Source: Methanosphaerula subterraneus
GTDB taxonomy: Archaea > Halobacteriota > Methanomicrobia > Methanomicrobiales > Methanospirillaceae
Length of the DNA stretch: 64,000 bases
Reading direction: 5' to 3'
NCBI RefSeq assembly: GCF_052055875.1
Contig: NZ_CP170508.1
Location: 2,356,001 to 2,420,000 of the forward strand
A program made the translations under genes and the position numbers. Shown piece by piece: positions 1 to 8,828 of the stretch. The notes under the pieces were generated by a model. It had not been told where the DNA came from, did not search any database, and saw only the letters and a list, made by a program, of their open reading frames with translations. Position 1 is the stretch's first letter. Each line of letters starts with the position of its first letter.

Positions 1-700
1 TTGGGATCAGGTCGAAGAGCCGGAATGAGAAGATCCCGACGGTAAACGCCGTTGCGGTGATGACGAGAGCGAACGGGACCAGGTCCAGGTGCGGGATCGG
101 GGAGAGGCCGGCGAGGTACAGGATGAAGGCGACGAACGGGGCGATCGCCCCGATCGCCATGATCAGAACCTGCCTTCTATACAGTGGCCGGGTGCTTCTG
201 CGGTACGCCCACACGAGCAGCGCGGTCCCGACCAGCTGCGACATGAACAGGTAACTTGAATTGACGAAATACCAGAGCCCCGGGGTGAAGACCAGGCGTG
301 GAAACGGTGCCGAGGTGTCGACACCGACGGTATGGTAGTGGAGGGGATTCTGCGTCAGGACCAGCGCGAGGGTGATCACCGGGATCACCGAGAGGACGGC
401 GAGAACGGCCGGGGAGATGTGTCGGTTCAGGTCGGCGTACCCGAGCACCACAATCAGGAGCAGGGGTGGGATCCATGCAATCCCGAGGTACTGGACCTTG
501 CTCCAGAAGAGCATGCCGGCCAGAGTACTGCTGGCCAGTTCCATCCCGTATCCACTGATATACAGGGTGATGGCGATGAGGAGGAGGACAATCCCCATGG
601 CACTGCTGATCATCTGCCGGCGGTGCCACCCCGTAAAAGCGGCGAGGAGGGCAGTGATAACGGCTGCAGCGATGAGAAAGACGGAGTACCCGGTGATCAT
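1..700 (-). CDS. 7TM sensor histidine kinase, N-terminal part (runs off left edge)
   Basis: This open frame reads on the minus strand from ATG at 700 to the window edge without a stop, about 233 codons. The N-terminus (MITGYSVFLI) and the whole hydrophobic region follow the complete kinase at 797-2545 almost residue for residue, so it is the 7TM sensor module of a second copy. It has alternating hydrophobic segments separated by short loops. The PAS and kinase parts, if present, lie outside the window. Seen: intact frame and paralogy. Inferred: it is a full kinase like its neighbour. It lies downstream of that neighbour in the same orientation, 96 bp away, with its own TATA-like box, so it is probably transcribed separately. 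Confidence 0.85.
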   Translation of the reverse strand, partial: MITGYSVFLIAAAVITALLAAFTGWHRRQMISSAMGIVLLLIAITLYISGYGMELASSTLAGMLFWSKVQYLGIAWIPPLLLIVVLGYADLNRHISPAVLAVLSVIPVITLALVLTQNPLHYHTVGVDTSAPFPRLVFTPGLWYFVNSSYLFMSQLVGTALLVWAYRRSTRPLYRRQVLIMAIGAIAPFVAFILYLAGLSPIPHLDLVPFALVITATAFTVGIFSFRLFDLIP

Positions 701-728
701 AGCAGACAGATGGTATGGTCATCGCGAG

Positions 729-754
729 ATCATATAAACCGATCCGGTACGTTC
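729..754 (-). promoter_or_regulatory. Promoter of the left-edge kinase, duplicated with the gene
   Basis: On the minus strand a TATA-like GGTTTATATG lies about 30 nt before the ATG at 700. The adjoining 18 bp (737-754) recur identically at 2581-2598 upstream of the paralogous kinase, so promoter and gene were duplicated together. Confidence 0.55.
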
Positions 755-796
755 CTAGCAGAGAAACACTGCCGGTCCTTCCTTTTGCAGATCAGT

Positions 797-2545
797 TCAC
801 CCATCAGGCCGGGGCGTCAGCACCCTCTCTGTAATCTCCTTCGGGACGGACCCGTGTCTGTACCGGCCGGGAGGCACCCGGATCTCGAACTGTGCCCCGA
901 CTCCTGGGATCCCGGTCTCTGCGATCGTCATCCCGGTGATCGAGAGGATCTCGCGGGCGAGGAAGAGGCCGAGGCCGGTGTTGCTGCCGTACCCGCGTTC
1001 GAAGATCCGTTCCTTTCTGTCCTCTGCCACTCCGACCCCGTCGTCCTCGCAGACGATCGTGAGGCCGGCAGGACTGGTCCTAGCGGAGAGGAGAATCTTG
1101 GTGACTCTCCCCCCATGCCGGACCGCATTCTCAAAGAGGGTGGCGATCACCTTCTCGAGCAGCGGATCGGCCAGCACCTCGATATCAGGGAGAAGATTGC
1201 TGATCCGCACCTTCCCGAGCGCCACCTCTGCGGCCGCCTTCCCCGGAAGGCTCCGAAGGTCGGTCCATACCGGGGCCGATGTGCCGATCGCCTGGTAGTC
1301 ACGCATGAAGGTGACTATCCGCCCGACCCGGTCGGTGGCGTTCTGGACCTGTTCCACCACCCCGGCCTGTGGTGTGGTCATCCCGTCCTCGTGGAGCAGG
1401 TCCAGGTATCCGTCGACCACCACCAGCTGGTTGCTGATATCGTGCCTGGTGATCGCCGAGATGAGTTCGAGCTGCCGGTTAGCCACCTCGAGTTCGTCGG
1501 TCCGTCGCCGAAGCGACTCCTCCGCCTGTCGCCAGAGGGTGATATCCCGGATCAGCAGCACCGATCCCGCTGGCTGCTCCCCCTCGTCCCCGAGAGGAAC
1601 CACCTCGAAGGTGAAGTGCTGGTCGTCGTGCCTGACCTCCTCCTCAACCCCTGGCCGGACGCGCCTGAGGATCCCGGGCAACTCCGGGAACCGGTCGGTC
1701 AACGCTGCCGCCGGCCGGCCGATCCCGTCGCCTGGAGCGAGGCCGAACGCCGCTTCAGCGGCCGGGTTCGCCTCGGTGACCCGTTCCAGGTCGTCGACCA
1801 CCATCACCCCGACCGGAATCCGTTGGAGGATGACCGAGTGAGCGAACGGTGTCAGGTCGAAGAGCCTGAATGAGAAGATCCCGATGGTGGACGCCACGGC
1901 GGTGATGAAGAGAGCGAACGGTGTCAGGTCCATGTGCGGGACCGGGGAGAGGCCGGCGAGGTACAGGATGAAGGCGATGAACGGGGCGACCATCCCGATC
2001 CCCATGATCCGGACCTGTCGTTTATACAGCGGCCGGGTGCTCCTGCGGTACGCCCCTACGAGCAGCATGGTTCCCACCAGCTGCGAGATGAACAGGTACC
2101 CGGAATTGACATAATACCAGGGCCCCGGGGTGAAGACCAGCTGGGGAAACGGCTCCGATGTGTCGATGCCGATCGTCTGGTAGTGGAGGGGGTTCTGCGT
2201 CAAAACCAGCACAAGGGTGATCACCGGGATGATCGAGAGGAGGGCGAGGATCGCCGGGGAGAAGTGCCGGGTTCGGTCGGTGTACCCGAGCACCATGATC
2301 AGCAGCAGGAGCGGGATCGGTGCAATCCCCACGTACTCGACCATCCTCCAGAAGAGCATGCCGGCCGGGTCGGTACTGATCAGTTCCATCCCGTACCCCC
2401 CGATGTACAGGGTGATTGCGACCAGGAGGAGGACCGTCCCGGTGGCGCTTGAGAGCACCTGCCGGCGGTGCCGCCCGGTATAGACGGCGAGGAAGGTCGT
2501 GATGATGGCTGTAACGATCAGAAAGACGGAGTACCCGGTGATCAT
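797..2545 (-). CDS. 7TM-PAS sensor histidine kinase
   Basis: A 582-residue membrane sensor kinase. Residues 1 to about 225 form seven hydrophobic segments of the archaeal/bacterial 7TM histidine-kinase sensor type. A PAS domain follows (about 232-345; the stretch starting IPVGVMVVDDLERV is typical). The phosphoacceptor helix carries ITRHDISNQL near residue 370, with His as the likely phosphorylation site. The ATPase domain shows an N box (ENAVRHGG), a G1 box (DDGVGV) and a G2 box (NTGLGLF). No receiver domain is attached and no response regulator is adjacent. The ATG at 2545 matches the start of the paralog at 700. Ligand unknown. Confidence 0.9.
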   Translation of the reverse strand: MITGYSVFLIVTAIITTFLAVYTGRHRRQVLSSATGTVLLLVAITLYIGGYGMELISTDPAGMLFWRMVEYVGIAPIPLLLLIMVLGYTDRTRHFSPAILALLSIIPVITLVLVLTQNPLHYQTIGIDTSEPFPQLVFTPGPWYYVNSGYLFISQLVGTMLLVGAYRRSTRPLYKRQVRIMGIGMVAPFIAFILYLAGLSPVPHMDLTPFALFITAVASTIGIFSFRLFDLTPFAHSVILQRIPVGVMVVDDLERVTEANPAAEAAFGLAPGDGIGRPAAALTDRFPELPGILRRVRPGVEEEVRHDDQHFTFEVVPLGDEGEQPAGSVLLIRDITLWRQAEESLRRRTDELEVANRQLELISAITRHDISNQLVVVDGYLDLLHEDGMTTPQAGVVEQVQNATDRVGRIVTFMRDYQAIGTSAPVWTDLRSLPGKAAAEVALGKVRISNLLPDIEVLADPLLEKVIATLFENAVRHGGRVTKILLSARTSPAGLTIVCEDDGVGVAEDRKERIFERGYGSNTGLGLFLAREILSITGMTIAETGIPGVGAQFEIRVPPGRYRHGSVPKEITERVLTPRPDG

Positions 2546-2572
2546 AGCAGACTGATGAGTTGGTCACCGTCT

Positions 2573-2598
2573 GACCGTATAACCGATCCGGTACGTTC
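2573..2598 (-). promoter_or_regulatory. Promoter of the 797-2545 kinase
   Basis: A minus-strand TATA-like GGTTATACGG lies about 30 nt upstream of the ATG at 2545. It sits beside an 18-bp sequence (2581-2598) shared exactly with the upstream region of the paralog. Confidence 0.5.
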
Positions 2599-2629
2599 AC
2601 AGCAGGGGAACGCTGCCGGCTCCGTCCGA

Positions 2630-5600
2630 TCACATGAAGTCGGCGAGGCCGAGCTGCTGCTCCTTTGCGGCCCCGAAGGTGGACTGGATCGCCATGTCCA
2701 GCACCTCGACCCGCTGGCGGGTGTACTCGGTGACGTCATACTTGTGACAGATCTCCTTGGAGATCTCCAGGTATTTCTTCACCGAGCCCTCATGCACGGT
2801 CGGGATGATCGTGTTCCCGCACTTCGTGCACCGTCCGGCGAGCGGCATCCGCCGGTACTTGGTGCCGCACCGGGTGCACCGGAACTTCTGCTTGGAGAAG
2901 GCGGAGAGGTTTCCCATCAGGTCGGGCATGAAGTGGGTCTTGAGCACCCGCTCGGCCACGTCGTCGGCGTCGACGGCCCGGATCTTCTCGGCCAGGTCGA
3001 GTTCGGCCCCGAGCTTGTCGACCATCGACTCGAGCAGCGTATAGGTGGACTCGAGCGGACCGGTCGAGATGTTGGTGGTGTCGTGAGTGAACATGAACCC
3101 TTCCAGCTGGGCCGGGGTGCCGAGCCGACGCTCCACCCGGTCGATCAGGGCGTCGAGGTCCTTGGGGTGGGCGTACTGCTGGGCGGCCAGGTAGAACTCC
3201 AGCGGGTAGCCAGACCCTACGTCCACGTTCAGCGACTCCTTGTCGATCTCGGCCGGGTCGAGCCGGGAGGTCAGCACCAGCGGGGCGTCCATCGACCCGC
3301 CCCTGCTCTCCGGCAGGAACGAGCGGGAGAAGTTGATCAGCCCGTCGAGGAGCATCATCACGCAGTCCTCGTCCCCGTCGCACTGGCCTGTGAAGATTCC
3401 GTCCGCGACCAGGGTGTGGTCCTCGGCCACCGTCAGGCAGAAGACCCGTTCGTCGGGGCACGGGACGATGTCCAGCTCGGTGATTCGGTCGGCGAGCACC
3501 TGCCCCCCCTCATAGACCGGGACGGCGTCGTCGATCTTCACCTCGTCGGCCCGGATCTTTCGCAGGTAGTCCACGTCCCAGACCAGCATCGCATGCTCGG
3601 GGGTGACCGAGACGACCTTGCCCCGGGAGGTCCCGAACCGGATCAGGGCCGGCGGTGCCCGGTGCACCGAGACCGATGTGATCTTACGGAGGTGCATCCT
3701 CCCCTGCGTATCCACCGACCGGGTCAGAAACGGCCTCTGTGGATCCGAGTAGAAGGTGCCGAAGTGGTCGAGACCCGGGTTGGCGAGGTCGAAGTTTTCG
3801 AGGACGAACTGCCGGATCGGGACCTTCGTCCAGGAGCGGTAGTTGTAGACCTCGATGATCGTATCCCCGTGGAAGCAGTTCCGCCTTTTCGCGGCATGGA
3901 AGAACGGGTGGGCGTAGCCGACGTTCGCCTTCGTGAACCCGACCAGCCTGGCCAGGACGCCGGCACTGGTGTGAGGTGCCAGCCCGATCACCAGATGGCC
4001 GAGCAGGTCGGCCCTGGATTTGACCTTGTAGAACGGGGGGAGGTGATAGACCTTCTCCAGCAGGTCGTCGATGAAGGCCGTCACCTCCAGCAGCCAGACG
4101 GCGCACTTCTCCGAGACCAGGATGTCCTGAGGCCGGAGCTCAACCACCTGCGTCGGGTCGGTCAGCGGCACCCCGTAGACATCCTGGGTGTACCCGAGGG
4201 CGACCAGTTGTTCTGGAGTCACCGCACACTCGTCGGCCCTGATATGGGTCAGGGGGAGGTCGATCATATCGTACCGGACCGTCCCGTCCTTGAAGACATA
4301 GAGGCTGTGCCGGGCGCGGAGAACCCCCTTGGCCAGGTCTTCGACGACCTTCTCCCGAGAGATCAACCCCTTCACCCCCTTCACAAGCGGGACCATCCCG
4401 GTCCGAAGGCCGAGTTCGTCGAGGACGGTTGCATAGTCATTCTTGACATTGATCGAGACCGTCTGGGCGCAGACCGTCCCGGCATCGCACCGGGGGCACC
4501 TGTCCGCATCGATCTCGAGGTTGCACTTCGGGCATCTGAAGACCGGCTCGGTGTGGGCCCCACAGGCGCACCGGTTCTTGTAGGTGATCGTCTTGCAGAC
4601 CGGGCACCGACGTTCCCCGACCTCTGCAACGATCACCCCGCCGTCCCGGTTCCGTTCCGGGGCGTAGGTCGAGGCCTCCTGGAACGAACGACGGGCACCG
4701 CCGGCCTCTCCGACCGGGAAGAGGGCGTGGGGCGGGGGCTTCATCTCCCGCGCCTTGGACTTGCCGGGCCTGCCCATCCTGCCGCCGATCCTGGTCCCCC
4801 CCTTCTGCCGCATCGCAAACCCGGCGAGGTGGCAGGCAAGGGAGAGCGCGTCATGGCCGTCGGTCGGGGCGTCCTCCCAGACCGCCCGCCTCTGTAGGTG
4901 CAGGTCGAGCCCGAGGGCGGCGATCAGCACCAGGTGACGGGGGATGATGATCTGGTCGTTCCTGACCGTGTGCTCCACCAGCAGCTCCTCGAGGATCGTC
5001 TTCCCTGCCGCATCGGAGGGAAGGACCAGGCCGTCTTGTGTGACCGTCCCGGTCTGGCTGACCCAGTCGGCGAGGGCGACCAGCTGCGCCGGCGTGATGT
5101 CGTCCCACATCTGCGTGTACTCCGGGTGGAGGTATCCCCCGTCGAGGGCCAGCAGGATCGCCTCGGTCTCGTCCGCCGGGCGGCTGACCCCGTTGTTCTC
5201 CTGCAGCCACCACTCCTCGCAGTACCCGGACGGCACCAGCAGGTGGTTGTTCTCCAGGAACTCGCCGTATGACACGAGCATCTCGCCGACATCGAGGATC
5301 CGCTCCACCGAACCGGAGATCTGGTGGGCGAGCGCCAGGTCGTCGACCCGGAGGACATCCCCGTTCACCAGCCTGACCGTCGGCCCCTGGATCGTATCCA
5401 CCGGCACGATCCCGGCCGCCTTGCCGGGCCGCTCGACCTTCATCTGGGTGCCGACCGCCAGGAAGTCGCCGAGCAGGTGCAGTGTCGCCGGGTGAAGGCC
5501 GGCCGCGGCGAACCCGGTGTTTCGTGCCCTGCCGTACCGCAGCCGGAATCCCCCTTTGCGCATCGGGTACGAGAAGACCGGCCGTCCGCCGATCAGGTCG

Positions 5601-6481
5601 CGGAGGTACTTGTCCTTGGGCTTGACCCCGACCTCGTCTTCGTCGTCCCCCGTCTTGACCGTCCCGCTGATCAGTTCGTCGAGCCACTCCCAGCCCTTCA
5701 TCTTCATCTTCCGGACGTTCTTCTGGATCTTGGGGGCCTTGAGGGCCATCCCTTCGGCGAGGACCAGCGCCATCCCGCCTCGGACAACATTCGTCTCGAC
5801 CCGTTCCAGGTTCCGGTACCCGGAGACCTCCTCCTGCTCGGTCGCCTCGCCATCGATGCAGACCGGGCAGTTAGCGACGATCGTCCTGATCTCTTTCTCG
5901 CTCGGCAGGTACTGCAGCGACATGATCGAGTTGTACTGCTTGATCTCCTCGATATACCGCTCTATCTCCTCGGGGCGTGGGACGAATCTCCCGATCCCGA
6001 GTTGCTGCCTGACATAATCGCCGACCAGCACCGAGAGCGCCTGTGCCGTCCCGCCGGCGCTCCGGATCGGGCCGGCATAGTAGATCTTCAGGTAGTCGGT
6101 CCCGTCGTCGTTCCTGCCGAGGCAGATCTTCCCGACCCCTTCGGTCGGGGCTGCCACCACCCCTTCGGTCAGCAGGGCCATCCCGGTCCTGATCGCGTGG
6201 TCGAGGATCTCCTCCGGGGTCGTCTCCCCAAAGCGCTTTGCAACGAAGTCGTCGCCGATCCGTAAGGAAGCCTCCTCCCGGGACATCGTCTGCTCGAGTT
6301 CCCGGATCCGTGCCGCGACCCCTTTGATCCCGAGCAGCGCCTCGACCCGGTCGGCCAGGTCGTTGGCTATCGGGATCTCGACCCGTGTCTTTGGGTCAAT
6401 TCCCAGAGCCCTCGCCTGCTCTGCGACACCGATCGCCTCGTAAAGGCCGTCCTGGAGGCTCTTATGGTAGGCGTCCATCAT
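2630..6481 (-). CDS. polC: DNA polymerase D large subunit (DP2), interrupted by an intein
   Basis: Catalytic subunit of archaeal family-D DNA polymerase, the replicative polymerase of most Euryarchaeota. The N-terminal half carries the family's conserved blocks (for example YYAGPIRSAGGTAQAL). The middle has two or three zinc-binding modules (CPVC, CGAH, CPKC, CPRC), and the C-terminus a further CTRC/CTKC finger. The catalytic aspartates are in CDGDED, immediately after the intein at 3383-3877; without it the host is about 1118 residues, normal for DP2. The frame is open to 6520, but the ATG pair at 6481/6478 (MMDAYHKSL) follows an AGGT at a suitable distance and fits family N-termini, so I start there. 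The small subunit (DP1) gene is not in the window. Confidence 0.95.
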   Translation of the reverse strand: MMDAYHKSLQDGLYEAIGVAEQARALGIDPKTRVEIPIANDLADRVEALLGIKGVAARIRELEQTMSREEASLRIGDDFVAKRFGETTPEEILDHAIRTGMALLTEGVVAAPTEGVGKICLGRNDDGTDYLKIYYAGPIRSAGGTAQALSVLVGDYVRQQLGIGRFVPRPEEIERYIEEIKQYNSIMSLQYLPSEKEIRTIVANCPVCIDGEATEQEEVSGYRNLERVETNVVRGGMALVLAEGMALKAPKIQKNVRKMKMKGWEWLDELISGTVKTGDDEDEVGVKPKDKYLRDLIGGRPVFSYPMRKGGFRLRYGRARNTGFAAAGLHPATLHLLGDFLAVGTQMKVERPGKAAGIVPVDTIQGPTVRLVNGDVLRVDDLALAHQISGSVERILDVGEMLVSYGEFLENNHLLVPSGYCEEWWLQENNGVSRPADETEAILLALDGGYLHPEYTQMWDDITPAQLVALADWVSQTGTVTQDGLVLPSDAAGKTILEELLVEHTVRNDQIIIPRHLVLIAALGLDLHLQRRAVWEDAPTDGHDALSLACHLAGFAMRQKGGTRIGGRMGRPGKSKAREMKPPPHALFPVGEAGGARRSFQEASTYAPERNRDGGVIVAEVGERRCPVCKTITYKNRCACGAHTEPVFRCPKCNLEIDADRCPRCDAGTVCAQTVSINVKNDYATVLDELGLRTGMVPLVKGVKGLISREKVVEDLAKGVLRARHSLYVFKDGTVRYDMIDLPLTHIRADECAVTPEQLVALGYTQDVYGVPLTDPTQVVELRPQDILVSEKCAVWLLEVTAFIDDLLEKVYHLPPFYKVKSRADLLGHLVIGLAPHTSAGVLARLVGFTKANVGYAHPFFHAAKRRNCFHGDTIIEVYNYRSWTKVPIRQFVLENFDLANPGLDHFGTFYSDPQRPFLTRSVDTQGRMHLRKITSVSVHRAPPALIRFGTSRGKVVSVTPEHAMLVWDVDYLRKIRADEVKIDDAVPVYEGGQVLADRITELDIVPCPDERVFCLTVAEDHTLVADGIFTGQCDGDEDCVMMLLDGLINFSRSFLPESRGGSMDAPLVLTSRLDPAEIDKESLNVDVGSGYPLEFYLAAQQYAHPKDLDALIDRVERRLGTPAQLEGFMFTHDTTNISTGPLESTYTLLESMVDKLGAELDLAEKIRAVDADDVAERVLKTHFMPDLMGNLSAFSKQKFRCTRCGTKYRRMPLAGRCTKCGNTIIPTVHEGSVKKYLEISKEICHKYDVTEYTRQRVEVLDMAIQSTFGAAKEQQLGLADFM
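3383..3877 (-). other. Mini-intein (165 residues) in the PolD catalytic motif
   Basis: The frame is interrupted between RRN and CDGDED. The insert starts with Cys (CFHGDTIIEV, block A), has a block-B-like stretch with a Thr-x-x-His pattern (SVTPEHAML), and ends VADGIFTGQ followed by host Cys. At 165 residues it has only the splicing (Hint) domain and no room for a homing endonuclease. The last residue is Gln instead of the usual Asn, and the penultimate is Gly rather than His. The insertion point equals that of known archaeal PolII inteins. Removal restores a continuous DP2 with its active-site motif. Confidence 0.9.
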
Positions 6482-6566
6482 CGGCGAGACCTGCAACATC
6501 AGGATCAGATGGTCGCACACCGGATATAAGAGCGAGGGTGTGAGACCTCCGGTCCGGGTCCGGGTT

Positions 6567-8828
6567 TCAGGATGGGGTGAGGGCAGCCGTGATAGCCCTG
6601 AGCACCATGACCGTCCCCTGCTTGTCGAGCGGGGCGTTGTCGTTCCCGCATTTTGGGGAGTGGATGCAGGCCGGGCAGCCGTCGGTGCAGGGGCAGGAGG
6701 CGACCAGGTCCCCTGCCATCGCCGCCAGCCGCCCGAGCAGGGAGGGCACCCTCGCCGTCAGCCCGGCCCCGCCCGGGCAGCTGTCATAGATGCAGATCAA
6801 CGGCCCGTCGGTCTCCGGTGCCATCACCATTGAGACCCCGCCGATGTCCTGCCGGTCGCAGAGCAGGTGGACCGGCATCACCGCGATCAGGGCATGTTCG
6901 GCCCCATGGAGCGCACCGGCCGGGTCCAGGCCGGCCTCTGCCAGGTCCTGGGGGAGGGTTCTGGAGAACTTCAGCGAGACACCCCGGGTCTGAAAGGTCA
7001 GGGGTGGCAGGTCGAGGTGATGGGTCGCGAGCACCTCGCCGTACTGCCTGATCTGGTAGCCGGTGAAGGTGTCCTGCACGGTCACGTCTCCGGTCTCGAT
7101 GGTCAGGCCCGGGTAGGTGACGGTGGTCGCGACCTCACCGGCGGTGATATCGGTGGCGTGGAGCGGCTTTGTCGTGTACTCCACGTCGACCGGTTCGGCG
7201 GTGATATCCAGGTTCTCCGGGTCCATCGTCGTCACCGCGAAGGTCTCCCCCTGGTGGAGAAGGATGGCCCCGGCGAAGGCCTCCCGGTAGGCCTGGTGCC
7301 GGTCGAGGGTCTCCAGCACCCTGCCGTCGGCGACCACCCGGAAGATATCGCCGCTCAGCCCGTCGAGCTTGACCGCCTCGGTGGCCCGCTGTCTCCCGGC
7401 GTAGACGAGGCCGGACTCGGTCTCTGCCAGCAGCCGTTCCCGGACGAGTGCGGTTGTCAGCGGGGAGAAGAGCGGACCGAAGAGGTCCTGGTCGTTGTCG
7501 GTCAGCGGCAGTTCTGCAGCAGCGCAGAGAAGTTGCCCGGAGACGATCGCCGGGTTCCCGAGATCGAGGATCGCCTGCTCGTGCGGCGCGGCGAAGAACG
7601 CCTCGGGGTGGTGCATGTAGTACTGGTCCAGCGGCCCCTGCTGGGCGATCACTGCCGCCACTGACGGCACCTCCCGCCGGCCGGCTCGACCGATCTGCTG
7701 CCAGGTCGCGATCATTGTGCCCGGGTAGCCGCAGAGTACCACCGCATCGAGCGAGCCGATATCGATCCCGACCTCCAGGGCCGAGGTGGTCGTCAGCCCA
7801 TGGAGCAGCCCCTGCTGGAGCCGGTTCTCGAGATCCCGCCGCTCGGACGGCAGGTACCCGGCCCGGTAGGCCGCCAGCTCGTACCGGTCCCCCTCCCCTG
7901 CCTGCAGCAGGTACTCCTTCGCCACCGTCGTGATCACCTCGGCGGTCTTCCTGGACTGGGCGAAGCAGAGGGTTTGCAGGTCCTGCCTGACTGCGTCGAG
8001 CATCACCTCGGCTGCGGCCGTGATCGTCGACCCCGTCTCCCCGGCTACGTACGGGTTGTACAGAACCACGTGCCTCTCCTGCTGCGGGGCGCCGTTCCCC
8101 TCGATCACCTGGCAGGGATGGCCGGTCAGCAGTTCTCCGAACTCTTCCGGATTCGCCAGCGTCGCGGTCGAGAGCAGGTACTGCGGGGTCCGTCGGTACC
8201 CCCGGCAGACCCGTTCCAGCCGCCGGAGCAGCAGGGCGATCGAGGAGCCGAAGACCCCCCGGTACCGATGCGCCTCATCGATCACGACAAACTGCAGCCC
8301 GGCCAGGAACCGGGACCATTTGTAGTGCCAGGGGAGCACCTGGTGCAGTTCGTACGGGTTCGTGATCACGATCCTGGACTGGTTCCGGATCTGCGGACGC
8401 CTCCCCTGGGGGGTGTCCCCGTCGTAGACCGCCGGCCCTGTCCGGATCCCGCTGGACGCCTCCAGGTCGAGGAGCACTCGCATCTGGTCCCTGGCCAGGG
8501 CCTTGGTCGGGTAGATGAAGAGGGCGGTGGCGGCCGGCTCCGCTTCGAGCCGCTCGAGCACCGGCAGGGAGAATCCGAGGGTCTTGCCGCTGGCTGTGGG
8601 GGTGGTGAGGATCAGACTCCTCCCCTGCCTGCACGCCTCGATAGCCCTGCACTGGTGGGTGTACAGATGGATATCGCGTTCGTCGAGCATCTGGGAGAGA
8701 CGGGGGGAGAGCGGCCGTTTCAAGGAGCCGTACGCGGCTTCTCGCCCGTCGAGGGTCCTGACTGCGGCGATCCGCCGGCGGTGGCGGTCAGAATTCTCGA
8801 GGGCGGCCAGGAGGGCTTCAGCGGTCAT
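6567..8828 (-). CDS. DEAD/DEAH-box helicase with C-terminal DUF1998 metal-binding domain (MrfA/YprA-like)
   Basis: A 753-residue superfamily-2 helicase. Walker A is TTPTASGKT (about residues 75-83), the Walker B box is VIDEAH, SAT-type motif III is LLSTATLA, and motif VI is QQIGRAGRR. The C-terminus has the DUF1998 signature with four cysteines in CPCTDGCPACIHSPKC. The family includes Bacillus MrfA (YprA), a 3'-5' helicase in an excision pathway for mitomycin adducts. The frame is open to 9188, but the part upstream of 8828 is a shadow of the neighbouring exonuclease; ATG 8828 (MTAEALLAAL) overlaps that gene's stop by 11 bp. The pairing with an exonuclease like MrfB supports a joint DNA-repair role. 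Confidence 0.9.
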   Translation of the reverse strand: MTAEALLAALENSDRHRRRIAAVRTLDGREAAYGSLKRPLSPRLSQMLDERDIHLYTHQCRAIEACRQGRSLILTTPTASGKTLGFSLPVLERLEAEPAATALFIYPTKALARDQMRVLLDLEASSGIRTGPAVYDGDTPQGRRPQIRNQSRIVITNPYELHQVLPWHYKWSRFLAGLQFVVIDEAHRYRGVFGSSIALLLRRLERVCRGYRRTPQYLLSTATLANPEEFGELLTGHPCQVIEGNGAPQQERHVVLYNPYVAGETGSTITAAAEVMLDAVRQDLQTLCFAQSRKTAEVITTVAKEYLLQAGEGDRYELAAYRAGYLPSERRDLENRLQQGLLHGLTTTSALEVGIDIGSLDAVVLCGYPGTMIATWQQIGRAGRREVPSVAAVIAQQGPLDQYYMHHPEAFFAAPHEQAILDLGNPAIVSGQLLCAAAELPLTDNDQDLFGPLFSPLTTALVRERLLAETESGLVYAGRQRATEAVKLDGLSGDIFRVVADGRVLETLDRHQAYREAFAGAILLHQGETFAVTTMDPENLDITAEPVDVEYTTKPLHATDITAGEVATTVTYPGLTIETGDVTVQDTFTGYQIRQYGEVLATHHLDLPPLTFQTRGVSLKFSRTLPQDLAEAGLDPAGALHGAEHALIAVMPVHLLCDRQDIGGVSMVMAPETDGPLICIYDSCPGGAGLTARVPSLLGRLAAMAGDLVASCPCTDGCPACIHSPKCGNDNAPLDKQGTVMVLRAITAALTPS

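Noticed and set aside
332..1873. Long plus-strand open frame (513 codons) opposite the tandem kinases
   Set aside because: It is an antisense shadow in GC-rich DNA: its translation is Pro/Arg/Asp-rich without domain signals, and the minus strand codes for clear kinase domains.
2468..4897. 809-codon plus-strand open frame opposite PolD
   Set aside because: Its sequence is rich in Asp, Pro, Val and His, as expected from the complement of the polymerase codons; no family resemblance and no promoter.
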